Of a stretch of 64,000 nucleotides of DNA, positions 30,160 through 48,460 are shown in pieces. The notes under the pieces were generated by a model, which was not told the DNA's origin, ran no database searches, and was given only the letters and a program-made list of their open reading frames with translations. This DNA comes from Eriocheir sinensis (taxonomy: Eukaryota > Arthropoda > Malacostraca > Decapoda > Varunidae), in assembly GCF_024679095.1 (NCBI RefSeq), contig NC_066549.1, forward strand, positions 9,112,107-9,176,106, in the 5' to 3' direction. The position numbers were made by a program, and so were the translations under genes. The number at the start of each line of letters is the position of its first letter. The first letter of the stretch is position 1.

Positions 30160-32264
30160 CGTATATATCACCAGACTGTGTTTTAGGTCAGTTCATAAAG
30201 GTATAAAAGTACAATAAGCATGAACCTTTGATTTGATTCGATGTGACGTCCGTAGCAGGCGAGATATTTCCTTTCCTTCCCCCGCAGGGCCTCGACAGGA
30301 AAGACTCGCTGTTCTTGATCAAATAGAAACTCCATCGAGCCGCCTCCAAATTGCCCCCGACAGCCTCTTCCACGGCAATAGCGGCCATGTGTTCAGCTCT
30401 CCCTCGAGACTCTTCCATACTGACCTTCCTGCCCTGTACCTCCGTCCATATTATCTCCTCCTCTCTTACCCCTCTTTTCCTCGCCATCCTTATGCTGCTC
30501 CCTTCTTTTCTCTTCCTCTTATTCCTCTTATTATTCACCCCGTCTATCCTCATTCTTCATTCACTATTCTGACTCTCCTATCCTGCTCCTTCGTCCGTCC
30601 ACTCTCCTCCTCTAACCCTCTAATCGTCTCCATCCTTATCCTGATTTCTTCTCTTCTCCGTCTGTTCTCGTTTCTCTAGCTTCAAATTCATCTTAGTCTC
30701 GCCTTCCGATTGCTGACCTTCTTCTCCTCTTCCTCCGTCTATCCACTCCTTTCCTCTCGTATATTGATCCTTCTCTCCTCTTCCTTCAATTCCTCTTGCG
30801 TCTCGCCTTCACTACTAACCTTTCTCGCTCTCTTATTCCTCCGTCCATCCACCCCGCTCCCTCCGTATATTGACGCTCTTCCCCCCCTCTTCCTCTACCC
30901 TTCTATAGATACTCCTCTCTCACCTTATATTCCTCTCCCTCTCGCTGCACCTAATGCCTCTTTCATGTTGACCTTCCAAAACTCGTCCGCTCGCCCACCG
31001 CTCAATATTTTTCAATTCCCGTTTTTCCTTCTGAACTACCGCTCTCATTGTATTCCCGGCATCATTCCATCTTCATTTTTTGTTTGATTGTATGATTCTT
31101 TGTGATGCTCTCTTGGGTGGCAGTGTTTCCATAGTCCCCCAGAAGCAAAAATACCATCCGTTATCTCATTTGTACTTTGTTTCATCGATTTTTCCTTTAC
31201 CCTTTTGGTTTCTGATCTTTACTATCTGAAATCACACCTTACACCATTTCTACTACACAAGTTCTGTTCGTTTTTTTCCCAACCTTTCTCTTCCAATTGT
31301 GATTTTTCTTGATGATGCTCAATTTTGTCTCATTCGTGTCACCGGGAACGTATACTTTATCCTTAGCTATTCAACGCTCGAGGTCTTGACTGCGGAAATG
31401 GGTAACTAGGGTGCACGCTGTATTTACTGTCTTTACACAAATGTCACGAAAAATGTTTGTAGTTTTACCAACATAGGACGTCCTCAAAGATTATTCTCCC
31501 CGACGCTCCTGGCCGACTCTCGGAATGGCGACCGGAAGGTTGAATTGCCGTATTTCAAGATGCAGCCTTAAAAGCGCCGTATTTCTGAGGCCGGCGTCGA
31601 GGCTACATTTGCCCTTTGCAGTTTTAAGAGGCCCGTCGAAAGCTGCAGCTGAGTAACACATGCCATAAACATCTTCCGTTGAGTTGTGGGATATTTTTTG
31701 TTGTCTATTCCGGCTCAGATTTATGGAACTGCATCACTCAAGGGTATGTCTATTGATGTACGGTTTTTCGTTTTGTATGCATATATTTTTCTTTTCTGGT
31801 GTTGTCAAAAAAAAACTTATTATCGTGATCCCTTTTAGCGAGAACATGACCCCCTTCACTCCACCCGCCTACACACGACGCGGGTCTATACTCAGCTTGA
31901 CTTGAAATTCCTGACCACAGCTTGCATAAAAGTTTTCGTTTTCCCACTGAACATTTTGGGAGCGAGGTAATATACATTGGAACTTCCTTTTACAAAAATC
32001 TTGTCCTACTACTTCTAAGTTAGTAAAGACTGAAAAAAGTTTCCTTCAAACTTTTCACGCGCAAAAGCTGTAAATTATTCTGATCTTCGAAGTTCGGTGC
32101 TCATGGATGATCTCAGTGTCTCAAGCATCATCAAGATCTTCCCGGCGGCCCTGGTTCTCCATAGAGGCGAATCATTAACTGGAAAATAACGAATTCTCGC
32201 CGAGAGTAAAAGTACAAAGCGTCTGGATGGCATTTATTCACTCACGCTATATCACACTTAAAGT
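30160..32264. other. Non-coding sequence with a long pyrimidine-rich block
   Basis: 30430-30980 is dominated by C and T (CTCCTCTTCC-type words) without regular period. The remainder is unique. Confidence 0.5.
30188..30553 (-). CDS. Open frame of unknown status
   Basis: This is a 121-codon minus-strand frame. Its N-terminal half is Lys/Arg/Glu-rich because it reads a pyrimidine-rich tract backwards and is probably not coding. The C-terminal half (MEESRGRAEHMAAIAVEEAV, GGNLEAARWSFYLIKNSE, SFLSRPCGGRKGNISPAT) has balanced composition and looks more like protein. There is no recognised family, no clear splice sites, and a LINE stub lies immediately downstream. It could be a fragment of an unrelated old element. 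Confidence 0.2.
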   Translation of the reverse strand: MRIDGVNNKRNKRKRKEGSSIRMARKRGVREEEIIWTEVQGRKVSMEESRGRAEHMAAIAVEEAVGGNLEAARWSFYLIKNSESFLSRPCGGRKGNISPATDVTSNQIKGSCLLYFYTFMN

Positions 32265-32400
32265 TTTTCTTTTTTTACAGCAAAGGAGACAGCACAAGGG
32301 CACAAAAAAAATGAAACAACAATAAAAAAAAAAAGCCCGCTACTCGCTGCTCCTGTAAAGAATCCAAAGAGGTGTCCCAAAGACCAGTTGATATGTAGGG
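32265..32400 (-). mobile_element. LINE 3' UTR stub
   Basis: TTTTTTTACAGCAAAGGAGA, CAGCACAAGGGCACA, an A-rich middle, AGCCCGCTACTCGCTGCTCC and GGTGTCCCAAAGACC form the same block as at 30008 and 59016, in the same antisense orientation. It is a 5'-truncated 3' tail only. Confidence 0.65.
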
Positions 32401-33189
32401 AGTTTTCTTCTTTTTCCGTTTTGATATTTGATACTCAAAGAAAACTAAGACGTTCAAGCAAGTCATAGTACATCTATTTCCTAGGCAATTTCCCGCATAA
32501 ACGTCTTTTCTCTGTGTTAGGGGCGCGCCACCCCCCTCCTCGCCGGGTCCTCACGCTCGGAGCCACACCCCAGACAATCTCGCCCATGTGCGTGGCCTCC
32601 CATGGGACCCCGCGAAATCTGCTCCTGGAGGAAACTTTATCGAAGCAATTTGTTTTGAAGATAGACCATTACAAATGACTGTCAGGGGACCTCATGTAGT
32701 TTTGTGGGGACAGACACGCCACTCGCTCTGACAGATTGTCTTCCGAGGTGAGAGCTGGATGGAGGAGGAGCACAGATTTGTCTTGTCTGTGCTTACCGTT
32801 CTTCCTTCTTCCCACAAACACATTGCCTGACCATCCAAGTTCCGTAAGCATGGAGAAAGCGTCATGTGAATTTTTCCTCTGCTAATGGAAAAGTTGAGGT
32901 CCAGTAAAGTAAACAAAACATGCATTTGTATCCACAGTTTATCTCTCATTGCTATGCTTGTTGATTTTTCCTACTATCTCCCTTTTGTTTTTTGTACTTT
33001 GATGAGTTAAGCACTTTTAAACTTGTCTCTACGCTACAAATGCAGTCTTCAGTAACTGAATACCCATACAAGTGTCTCCGCATGAAATCAGTTAGGTTTC
33101 ACTTCTTACTGCCATCAATTAGAGCTCCTCCCATATTTGCTACAGTTTCCTTGACTTATCACTCTGACGATTCACCTTTTTCACTGTCA

Positions 33190-34181
<992 letters not shown>

Positions 34182-34259
<78 letters not shown>

Positions 34260-34260
34260 A
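34182..34260 (+). repeat. (TA)n-(TG)n at the SINE 3' end
   Basis: TA 34182-34249 and TG 34249-34260, directly following the 3' end of the minus-strand SINE. Confidence 0.95.
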
Positions 34261-34548
34261 ATTCACCTCTTGGTCTGCTGCGGGTCTCTCTCGAGACAGC
34301 CAGCCGTTCCCCTACGAAAGGAGCTCAGAGCTCGGTGACCGATCTTTGGGGAGGACTGAGACCACTCACACAACACACCGCGACAACGAGGTCACAACTC
34401 CTCGCCTTACGTCGCATACCAATCACTTCTAGGTGAACAGGGGCTACACGTGAAAGAAGATAAACCAAACTTATCTTCACTCGGTCGGGGAATCGAACCC
34501 CGGTCCTTCTGGTTGTGAGGCAGACGCTCTACCCACTGAGCTACCGGG

Positions 34549-34552
<4 letters not shown>
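34258..34552 (-). mobile_element. tRNA-Val-like SINE ending in (TG)n/(TA)n
   Basis: On the minus strand, GGCCCGGTAGCTCAGTGG, GTAGAGCGTCTGCCTCACAA, CCAGAAGGACCGGGG and TTCGATTCCCCG form a tRNA-like head with D, anticodon (loop CTCACAA, CAC = Val) and T arms. The A box is at 34533-34543 and the B box at 34489-34499. The 3' acceptor strand (ACCGAGT) does not pair with GGCCCGG, so this is a SINE and not a tRNA gene. The body has TTTATCTTCTTTCACGTG, GCCCCTGTTCACCTAG, AGATCGGTCACCGAGC and GGGGAACGGCTGGCTG. It ends GGTGAATTACACACACACA at the microsatellite. Confidence 0.75.

Positions 34553-34583
<31 letters not shown>
34551..34583 (+). repeat. (GT)n at the SINE 5' end
   Basis: Sixteen GT units directly abutting the tRNA-like head. 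Confidence 0.97.
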
Positions 34584-34584
<1 letters not shown>

Positions 34585-36384
34585 AACCATCCGTTGGTCC
34601 ACTTATGTTGCATCTGCTTTACTGTAATCGAGCAGACAGTGTGAGGCAAAACTATTAATAACAATAATTCCTGTACAACATGTGATAACCTGATTATAAA
34701 CATATACAAGGTTATAATCGTCATCATCATCATCGTAATCAATTACGAGTCGTTACCTTGTCTATGGTCAACGAAGGAGGAAAGAAAAGGGAAACATAAA
34801 AACTAGGGAACAATGGCGCCCGTCTCAGCACATATTAAGCAGACGGAGCGCTATAAAACAGGCCCCGAACATCCCTTAGTAGCCCCCATCACAGCACACT
34901 TCACAGCATCATCTCCTCCCGCTTCTCCAGCAGCTTGCCGCCACGCACCCCTCCTCCCTCTCTCCCCCAAGACGCACCTCTCCTCACACCGCCTTCCCCT
35001 TGCTTCACCCGGCACATCTTCCCTTCATTCCCCCGGCCGAGGGCTGAGGCTATGGGTAAAAGTGATATAATGGGGAGGCATGGGTCTGGCACGTCTCTCG
35101 CCACATACATACCGAATTATGGCGGCTTACTGAGAATATGTCATGAATTGCAGATCAGCAAGGAGAGCCATGGATCATTTAGGCAACGATTTGGCTCAGT
35201 TTATTGTCGATTTATTCATGAGAGGACGGAGGAGGAGGAAGAGAGCTAGGGGAGAGGAGCTGGAGGAGAGGAAGAAGGAAGCGTGATGGAAGCGAGGAGT
35301 AAATGGAAGACAATAAAGTAACAAAAAAACGTTCCTTCTGCGTTGTAAACCTCGCTTTGTTGGGAGGGGAAGAAATATCTATATGGAGCGTTTCCGTCGA
35401 AGAAGGCTGGAGGCTCTTCGAAATTCATGGCATATAAATATTTCAACACGGGAGATGGAAGGAGGCGAAGAAGAATGGGGATAAATTTATGATTACAATA
35501 CTTTTTTTCTCTTTTCTTATGTGTTCATCTACGAATTTGTCTGTTCCACCACAGTACACGCGTCTCTCAAGCCTTCACTCCTTCGTTTATTTATCCTTTC
35601 ATTGCTGTTCGTTCTTGGATTTCAGCCCACACTCACACTTATTCTGTTTTTAGACCGTGGCCAAGGATTACGTCATAACAGAAAGGTTTAGACAAGTTTT
35701 CATAATCCTTCTTGTTCTCTTTGTATCCGGCTTCCTCTCCTCAACATTTCCATCTTTTATTCATCCCTGTTATCTGTTCTTTGTTCTATCTTATCCTCAG
35801 TCCATTATTTTCTTCCATGCACGGATTTTCCTTTTATACGGCATATTAAAACATTATCTCTACCTTTCCGTCACTATGTTTGTTTCCATCATCCTCTATT
35901 TGTTCTCTATTCTTCCCTAGTCTTGCGATTTTTCCACTTCTCTAACTAAACCCTCTGCTTTTAGGCCTTTTCCTTCAACTACTGTCTCCCCTAGCCCCAA
36001 TAGCCCCACTCCCTATATATTCTCCCTTTTCTCCCTCTCCCTTTCTCTCTAATCCTTCCTCTTCCTCCTCCTCCTCCTAACCCGTCCAATTCCTTCCCCT
36101 TCATGCCGGAAAACAGTCCGACATGAATAACCAAACAATATGTGAATTTGTGTATCATGCTTACACACCGCATTTATTGTCCCCACAAACATGGACTCGC
36201 GCAAGGCTTTCTCCCGCCCTGCTGGCCACAACAGGAGGCGGCAGATATATTGGTGCGTTGTAATGCAGTGGCTGGGGGGCGGCGTGAGCGGCTGGCGGGG
36301 TGGTGGAGAGGGGGAAGGATCAGGGAAGGCGAGGAGTAGGGAGGAGGCGAGGAACACAGGGTTTGAAAGAGGGTACAGGAGAAT

Positions 36385-36429
<45 letters not shown>

Positions 36430-36480
36430 AAATAATGAACATATGGTGTTTCCTGGAATATCGAAGGGAATGTATAGAGG

Positions 36481-36524
<44 letters not shown>

Positions 36525-37447
36525 ATCATACTAAAGGTCGAGAAACATAGGCCCGTCTGAGTAACGTTTTTTTATATAATATTCAACAACCTCTCTTATT
36601 AATTTTCTATCCCACTTCACCATCTATGTCCCTCCGTTTCCTCCTCTTCCACTTATCTCTGCCCTCCCTTCCTTTCTGTCTCCCTTCTGTTTTCTCATCT
36701 TCCCTTCCCTCGCCGTGCCTCGCCGCTGCTTCATCCCCGCCACCAGCGCTGTCCTCATGCATGCAAATCTGGGAGGCATCAGACCACAATCTCGCGGAGT
36801 TTCCCAGTCAGATAGAGAGTTCGGCTTTATTCGAAATCGCTCCGGAATGAGAACACTTCCACCGCTGTATAGCATTCAGCGGTGCAGGTCAGGTCGAGAA
36901 AATAAGCTTTGTGTTCTATGAGGCGTTATCCAAATTAAAGGTTCTTCTATATCGCGTTAAAAGCCAGCGTTATGTCTGAGTCGTACAAGCAGTGAGATGA
37001 GACACGGGTTCCCGGCCCCATCAGGAGGCGAGAGGCTTCGTCCCTACTTCCCCTGTCGGTGAATATATTCCTGCTTTTGCCGGTTGGGTCAAACTTGTGG
37101 GAGGCGGCCTGGTGTTGCGGCACCTGACCGGCCAGCCACCCCACCAGGTTTTTATACCTTTGGTGGGCTGCGTGCGGTGCCGTGTGCTGCGGTGCGATGC
37201 TGTGCTGTGGGGCGTGTTGTATGTTTGCTGTGACGGGTAAGATTAAACCATTGCGGTGAAAAGCGTTTGGTGCGGCATACCTACTATGTTGTGATTTTCT
37301 GAGGCCATTCTTGTCTGTTGCGTCTGGCAAGGTGTGATACGTGAGGTATTGTATCTTATATTGTGGTTACTGGCGTAATATTATGCTTTTTCTCAACACA
37401 TTGCCTTAGCAACCTCAGTTTATAAATTGGTTTATACTTCATATACT
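34584..37447. other. Non-coding sequence, nothing recognised
   Basis: Unique apart from the (TG)n runs. An ATGCAAAT octamer is at 36761. 36000-36080 is pyrimidine-rich. Confidence 0.5.
36386..36521 (+). repeat. Two (TG)n runs
   Basis: TG 36386-36418 with a short GA tail, and TG 36483-36521. Confidence 0.97.
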
Positions 37448-37526
37448 CAGGTTTTTTTTTAAACAAAGGAGACAGCTCAAGGGCACAAAAAAGGAAACAA
37501 TAATGAAAAAAAAAAGCCCGCAAGTA
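37448..37526 (-). mobile_element. LINE 3' UTR stub
   Basis: TTTTTTTTAAACAAAGGAGA, CAGCTCAAGGGCACA, a purine-rich spacer and AAAAAAGCCCGC match the start of the other antisense LINE 3' ends. The match stops after about 80 bp. Confidence 0.6.
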
Positions 37527-37775
37527 TGTAACAATAATTGCCCTTCCTTTCCACCGTGTTGTTCTTCCCATGGCAATAGATGCCTTTTCTTGAGTTGCTT
37601 CTGCGTTTCCCTCACGAGGCTTGAGAATGCTTGAAGTCTGCGTTGTGTCCGGCGCTCACCTCTTGCCGGCATGTCTTATCCTCTTGTGTCTTGAGTATCC
37701 GCTCGGGTCCCCACCTGCGGCATGTGTACACGAGGAGGCTTGCTGGGAGGACCTCGTGAAGGGTTAGTCTCCTTT

Positions 37776-39056
<1,281 letters not shown>

Positions 39057-39100
<44 letters not shown>

Positions 39101-39125
39101 GTGTGTGGGGGGTGGGGGGGGGGGG
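39057..39125 (+). repeat. (TG)n with G-run
   Basis: TG 39057-39098, then GTGTGTGGGGGGTGG and twelve Gs to 39125. The G-run end could fold as a quadruplex. Confidence 0.95.
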
Positions 39126-39608
39126 CGAATCTGAGGGCCCTCCTCGAGCCCTCCCTGTCGACGTGATTTACCGCCAGTCTCCGGCCCTATGGTGGCGCTG
39201 ATTATTAAAACGCTTACACGGCCGGCGTGGAGGAGGGCAGGCGAGGGTGGGCGGGCCGGGAGACAGTGTGGCCGGTCACTACGAGACACTCACACATTTT
39301 ATCTCGAGGCAAAATGACCGTCACTCCTTGGCCCAACCGCGGGGGGCAAGGGAGGAAAAGAAAGAGGAGGAAGAGGAGGAGAAGAGGAAGTAGGAGGTGA
39401 AAGTGGAGGAAGAGATGACGTAAGAGGTGGTGATGGTGGAGGAGATGAAATAGGAGTTGGAAGTGAAGAAGGAAGAGAATACGAAGTAGAAGGCAGGGGT
39501 GGAGAAGGAGGGAGTGAGGAAGGAGCTGAGGATGGAGTGAAGAAAGACGGTCAGAGTAAAAGAACAAAAGGGGAGAAATGAACAATCGTCTGGCAGAAAA
39601 AAAAGGCA
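39126..39608. other. Purine-rich non-coding block
   Basis: 39340-39560 reads AGGAAGAGGAGG-type words on the plus strand, with no exact period. Confidence 0.6.
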
Positions 39609-39620
39609 TTAACCCCTTGA

Positions 39621-39800
39621 CTGCGGATTTCCTAACAGAAGACATCACCAAGCTACAGAAGTGGAACAAAAAGTGTCTGCTACAATTCAATGAAGAAAAA
39701 TGTTAAGTCCTGCAGCTTGGGAGGGGATATCCAACATACCAATACCACATGGGAAACACTCCACTATCCACCACAGAGGCAGAGAAAGACCTGGGACTGT
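39621..39800 (+). mobile_element. LINE RT fragment (CR1-like), with stop codon
   Basis: The plus-strand frame reads DFLTEDITKLQKWNKKCLLQ, FNEEKC, a TAA stop, then VLQLGRGYPTYQYHMGNTPL and STTEAEKDLGLYIT. This matches the common non-LTR RT segment D(L/I)xKLxxWxxKWLLxFNxxKCxVLxLG...EKDLGVxV. Similarity is lost after about 39800, although the fragment could extend a little. The left end directly follows TTAACCCCTTGACTGCGG (39609-39626). Confidence 0.7.
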
Positions 39801-43929
<4,129 letters not shown>

Positions 43930-44190
43930 CCACCGCCTCCCGCCACCACCACCACATCCATCTCCACCTCTACCACCACCGCCACCACCACCACATCCAT
44001 CTCCACCTCTACCACCACCGCCACCACCACCACATCCATCTACACCTCTACCACCACCACATCCATCTCCACCTCTACCATCACCGCCGCCACCACCACC
44101 ACCATCTCCCGCCACCACCACCACCACCACCACATCCATCTCCACCTCTACCACCACCGTCGCCACCACCACCACCACCTCCCTCGCCAC
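43930..44190 (+). repeat. CCA-rich minisatellite, 39-bp unit
   Basis: The unit GCCACCACCACCACATCC plus ATCTCCACCTCTACCACCACC repeats with loss and gain of CCA triplets. The period is a multiple of 3, so His/Thr/Pro frames stay open on both strands. Composition is purely repeat-derived. Confidence 0.85.
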
Positions 44191-44489
44191 GTGATACAGA
44201 GGCAGCACCAGCAGTAGGAATAGAAGATGGAAAAGCAGTAGAAGTTGCAGCAGAATCAAAAACAACGACAGCAGCATTAATAAAGGAAAATAACATCAAC
44301 AAGAACAGCTTCGTCATAAAAAATAACAAGCGGACAACAGCTGCAGCAACAAGCAACAGTAACAATAACAGAAGCTAGAGCAGAAATATCAGAAATAAGT
44401 ATTATGAACAAGAACCCGATTAACAACAACAAAAAAAAACACAGCATCATCAGCGTCGTAAGCAGCACTTGCAATTGACAAAAAAGATG

Positions 44490-44499
44490 CAGTGCCCTT

Positions 44500-44531
<32 letters not shown>

Positions 44532-44676
44532 TACAACATCAACAACAGAATAATTGGCAGTACGTCAAGGCAAGCAATAACAACACTAGAATATGAGAAC
44601 AGCAACAGCAGTAGCAGCAACAACAACAACAACAACAACAATAGGAGCAATGGAAACAACAGAAAAACAATAGATA

Positions 44677-44744
<68 letters not shown>

Positions 44745-44776
44745 GCAGCAATGGAAACAACAGAAAAACAAAGGAT

Positions 44777-44818
<42 letters not shown>

Positions 44819-44820
44819 TC
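44490..44820 (+). repeat. (CAA)n clusters
   Basis: Four runs of CAA (about 44500-44529, 44621-44641, 44680-44745, 44777-44817) are separated by near-duplicate spacers GCAATGGAAACAACAGAAAA (44646 and 44747). The duplication of the spacer shows the cluster grew by segmental copying. Confidence 0.85.
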
Positions 44821-45547
44821 CCTCACCGCCGCACCTCCGCCGCCGCCTCCGCCGCCGCCAGACGCAGGGCTCGGCGGCCGGTGTAGCGAAACGGAACGAT
44901 TCAATAATTGCGGAGCGCGGGTTTATGGCCGCATGACCGGTCTTTTGCCGTATTTGTGGAGTCAATCCCGAAATATTGGGTTGTTTTTGATTGTGTGCGC
45001 GTGTACCTCCGGCTCAGCTCGGATCGTATGATGGAATTTTCCACTCAGGTTAATCTCTAGTAAATAACTGAAGCTAACTGATTGCTACGGAGATTAAAGG
45101 TGAATGAATATGTTTGACAGCCTCTTCCTTTTGCATATACATCCACAAGGGGGAGGGGAGGCTGCCCCTACATGACACTGGCTCTGAGGGTGTCGCTGCT
45201 CTTGTGGTGACTCATAATTGGGGGAAACCTTGACCACAACCGCTGGAAAAAAAAAATGTAACAGTGATTTTTCTGAATTTACTTATATAGCTCTGACTTT
45301 TCTAATTTTTCACTGTCACGCAGGACAAATAAACTGTATGTCCACATCGCATTTAGCGCAATTAGTGCAATGGTAAAATAACGAAAACATATCTGAAAAG
45401 AGATACATTTGTTTATGATTTGCTTCATGTCGAATGTTCTCTACAGTGCCCATAAGTGTTGCTTGATGAGTTCTTCGTCTGACTTGAATGTCGTAGATGT
45501 TGTCACCATGGACAGTGGGGGCGACTGTTGTCCACACCTTCCCCTTT

Positions 45548-45550
<3 letters not shown>

Positions 45551-45578
<28 letters not shown>
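45551..45578 (+). repeat. (GT)n microsatellite
   Basis: Fourteen GT units. Confidence 0.95.
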
Positions 45579-45911
45579 CGGTTTACTCCACTGAAGCAGA
45601 AAAGGGAGCTGTGTCGGGGTTCAGAGCAATGTGAGTTTACAAAATACTTTCCCTGTTCACTACAAATTGCATGATTGAAGGACGGTCATTAGTGCGACTT
45701 TTCCTTTAATCACATTCCCGTTTCAGAATATTAAAATCCGAGTCAATGTTTTCAGCAGTTCCCTCGGTGCGGAATAAGCCTGACTGTTGGCCTGCAGGGT
45801 CGTGTTCGCGTCGCTTGGGGGCTGAAACTCACTGGGTCCACCGAACACCGCGGACACTGAGGCAACTTTTTAGCGATACCGGATGGGCAAGGCATGTGAC
45901 CACGAAGAATC

Positions 45912-45914
<3 letters not shown>

Positions 45915-45961
<47 letters not shown>

Positions 45962-45964
45962 ACA
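45915..45964 (+). repeat. (CA)n microsatellite
   Basis: CA run with one CAAACA interruption near the end. Confidence 0.95.
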
Positions 45965-46848
45965 CTAATACGCCTGGAAGGTTTCTTTGGCGCGAGTCCG
46001 CTTCCTCAAAGAATATTTATCTCCACTTACACTGACGCCAGCCATTTCCCGCGGGAGGCTGACTGGCAGGACAGCTTGTCTTCCCGCAGAGTCCAATGGG
46101 AATCGTCGGCTCCGTCAGTTGTCTCTTTAAGCATCCAGGAATGACGGAGCGGTGTCTGATGTTGTATTAAGCCCACCGCACCGTAACTGAGAGGAGGAAA
46201 GCTTTCCGCGTTCAGCGTCGCCCAGGTGTATGAAGTGATATAACCGACTTTTCTCACACGTTCACAAGTACTTTTAGGCAGACACGTAACGGACTTTGCA
46301 ATGTTTCATCACTGGGAATTATAGATGGTTGTACAGGCATCTTTATTTTTTCATACTGCAGCTTTGCATTGGGAAGTGACTGAAAGCATACTTCTCATAA
46401 CATTTCTTGTGGAATATAAATGAATTTGATGTCACACAAAGTTCAATACCACTACCACCACCACACCCACACCACAAGCAACAGTCTTTACTATTCAACT
46501 GCTAGACAAAGACTTTCCCATCGTTCTCCTGCCCAAGTCCGTTTCTTGATTTGCTTATCATTAGAATATCCTTAACCTGTCTCTGTTCCCTAAGCCATAA
46601 TGCTCGCTTCCTGGCTCTTTATGTTATCCTTTGTCATTATCTACTCCTTTCTTCTTTGCGCTCCTCCTACGTTTCCCTCTTGGTTATTATTTTTCTATAA
46701 GGCACCGAGTTTCTGAACCAAATATTAGGACTGGCAGGCTGCTAGGACTGTACGCCTTTCCTTGCGGGGGGAGTGGCAGGGTGCTATTCATGATATTAAT
46801 GTGTTTATCAAAAGTGCACCATCTGAGCTCTCTCTCTCAATCAAATTA

Positions 46849-47130
<282 letters not shown>

Positions 47131-47435
47131 TATATGTAAGAGGAAGCTTTTAGCGCAGTATTCCGCATTCCCTCCCTTGTCCCGCAGGAGATTAATGCCG
47201 CCCCAAAGCTGGTCGTGCACTCGCGGGGCGTCGAGGCCCACAAATGCTTGCAGTGGCCCGGCGGCGCGCGGCGGCGGGAGTGGCGTGAGTGGCTGCCCGG
47301 GGATTAACGAGAGGCCGGGAAATATTTGACACGATTCTGGTTCTTACCGCGGCCAGTAATGGAGGGCGGGGTGGCGGCGTTGTTGATGCTGCTTTGGACG
47401 TGCTTGTTTATGACGTTGTTGTTGTCGTTTTTTAT

Positions 47436-47469
<34 letters not shown>
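47436..47469 (+). repeat. (TTG)n microsatellite
   Basis: Eleven TTG units. Confidence 0.95.
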
Positions 47470-47568
47470 CAGTGGTGTAATATGGTGGAACTTTCATCTC
47501 ATGTTTTTTTGTATTTTTTGGTGTTGTTTGTGTGAAACGCTGCTAAAGAAAAAAAAAGTAACACTCGT

Positions 47569-47570
<2 letters not shown>

Positions 47571-47608
<38 letters not shown>
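47571..47608 (+). repeat. (CA)n microsatellite
   Basis: Nineteen CA units. Confidence 0.95.
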
Positions 47609-47611
<3 letters not shown>

Positions 47612-47920
47612 CCCTCCACCCCACACGTACGTCTTCTCACATTTTCACAAACACACCCTCCCCGCCGCCCTCCTCCCCTCGGCCATAACTCCCCTTCTCT
47701 TCCCCGCCTCACCACAGTTTGTCTCATCCGAGGTTCCAATCTACATAGCAACGCCTGGAGTCGTTCCTCCATAAACTCCGCTGTGAAATCCGCGAATCTC
47801 ATCAGGACTGTAATATGAGTGTGGGATCAGCAAGGCTCAGCGGCTCTCATATGGCGCGTTTCCCAGATCTCGGAGGCGCCTCATGTCAACAGAGGAGTGT
47901 CGAGGGTAAGAGTGAGCAAG

Positions 47921-48460
47921 TGAGCGTGAGGAAGCGTGGCAAGAGTGTGGAGGGAAGAAGAGAGATCAAAGGGAGAGTGGAAAGGACGATAGAGAAAGGA
48001 ATGTGTGAATGAGCGTGAGGAAGCGTGGCAAGAGTGTGGAGGGAAGAAGAGAGATCAAAGGGAGAGTGGAAAGGACGATAGAGAAAGGAATGTGTGAATG
48101 AGCGTGAGGAAGCGTGGCAAGAGTGTGATGGAAGAAGAGATATCAAAGGGAGAGAGGGAAGAACGAAAGGGAAAGAGAGAATGAGCGTGAGGAATCGTGG
48201 CAAGAGTGTAAAGGGAAGAAGAGTAAATATCAAAGGGAGAGAGGAAAGGACGATAGAGAAAAGAATGTGTGAATGAGCGTGAGGAATCGTGGCAAGAGTG
48301 TAAAGGGAAGAAGAGTAAATATCAAAGGGAGAGAGGAAAGGACGATAGAGAAAAGAATGTGTGAATGAGCGTGAGGGATCGTGGAAAGTGTGAAGGGAAA
48401 GGAGAGATACCAAAGGGCGGGAAGGAAGGAGGATAAAGAAAAAAAGAAAGAAAGAAGAAC
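47921..48460 (+). repeat. Purine-rich tandem array, 83-92-bp unit, six copies
   Basis: Units start with TGAGCGTGAGGAAKCGTGG at 47921, 48010, 48099, 48182, 48274 and 48366. The steps are 89, 89, 83, 92 and 92 bp, all 2 mod 3. Each contains CAAGAGTGTRRAGGGAAG, ATCAAAGGGAGAG and GGACGATAGAGAAA. The minus strand is open throughout. Confidence 0.9.

Noticed and set aside
34479..34551. tRNA-Val gene on the minus strand
   Set aside because: The arms look right, but the 3' acceptor strand ACCGAGT does not pair with GGCCCGG, and a SINE body follows.
44469..44965. Gln/Thr/Asn-rich proteins
   Set aside because: Pure CAA-repeat translation.
47886..48413. 175-residue minus-strand protein
   Set aside because: The repeat motif appears in rotated frames, so no single frame is maintained.
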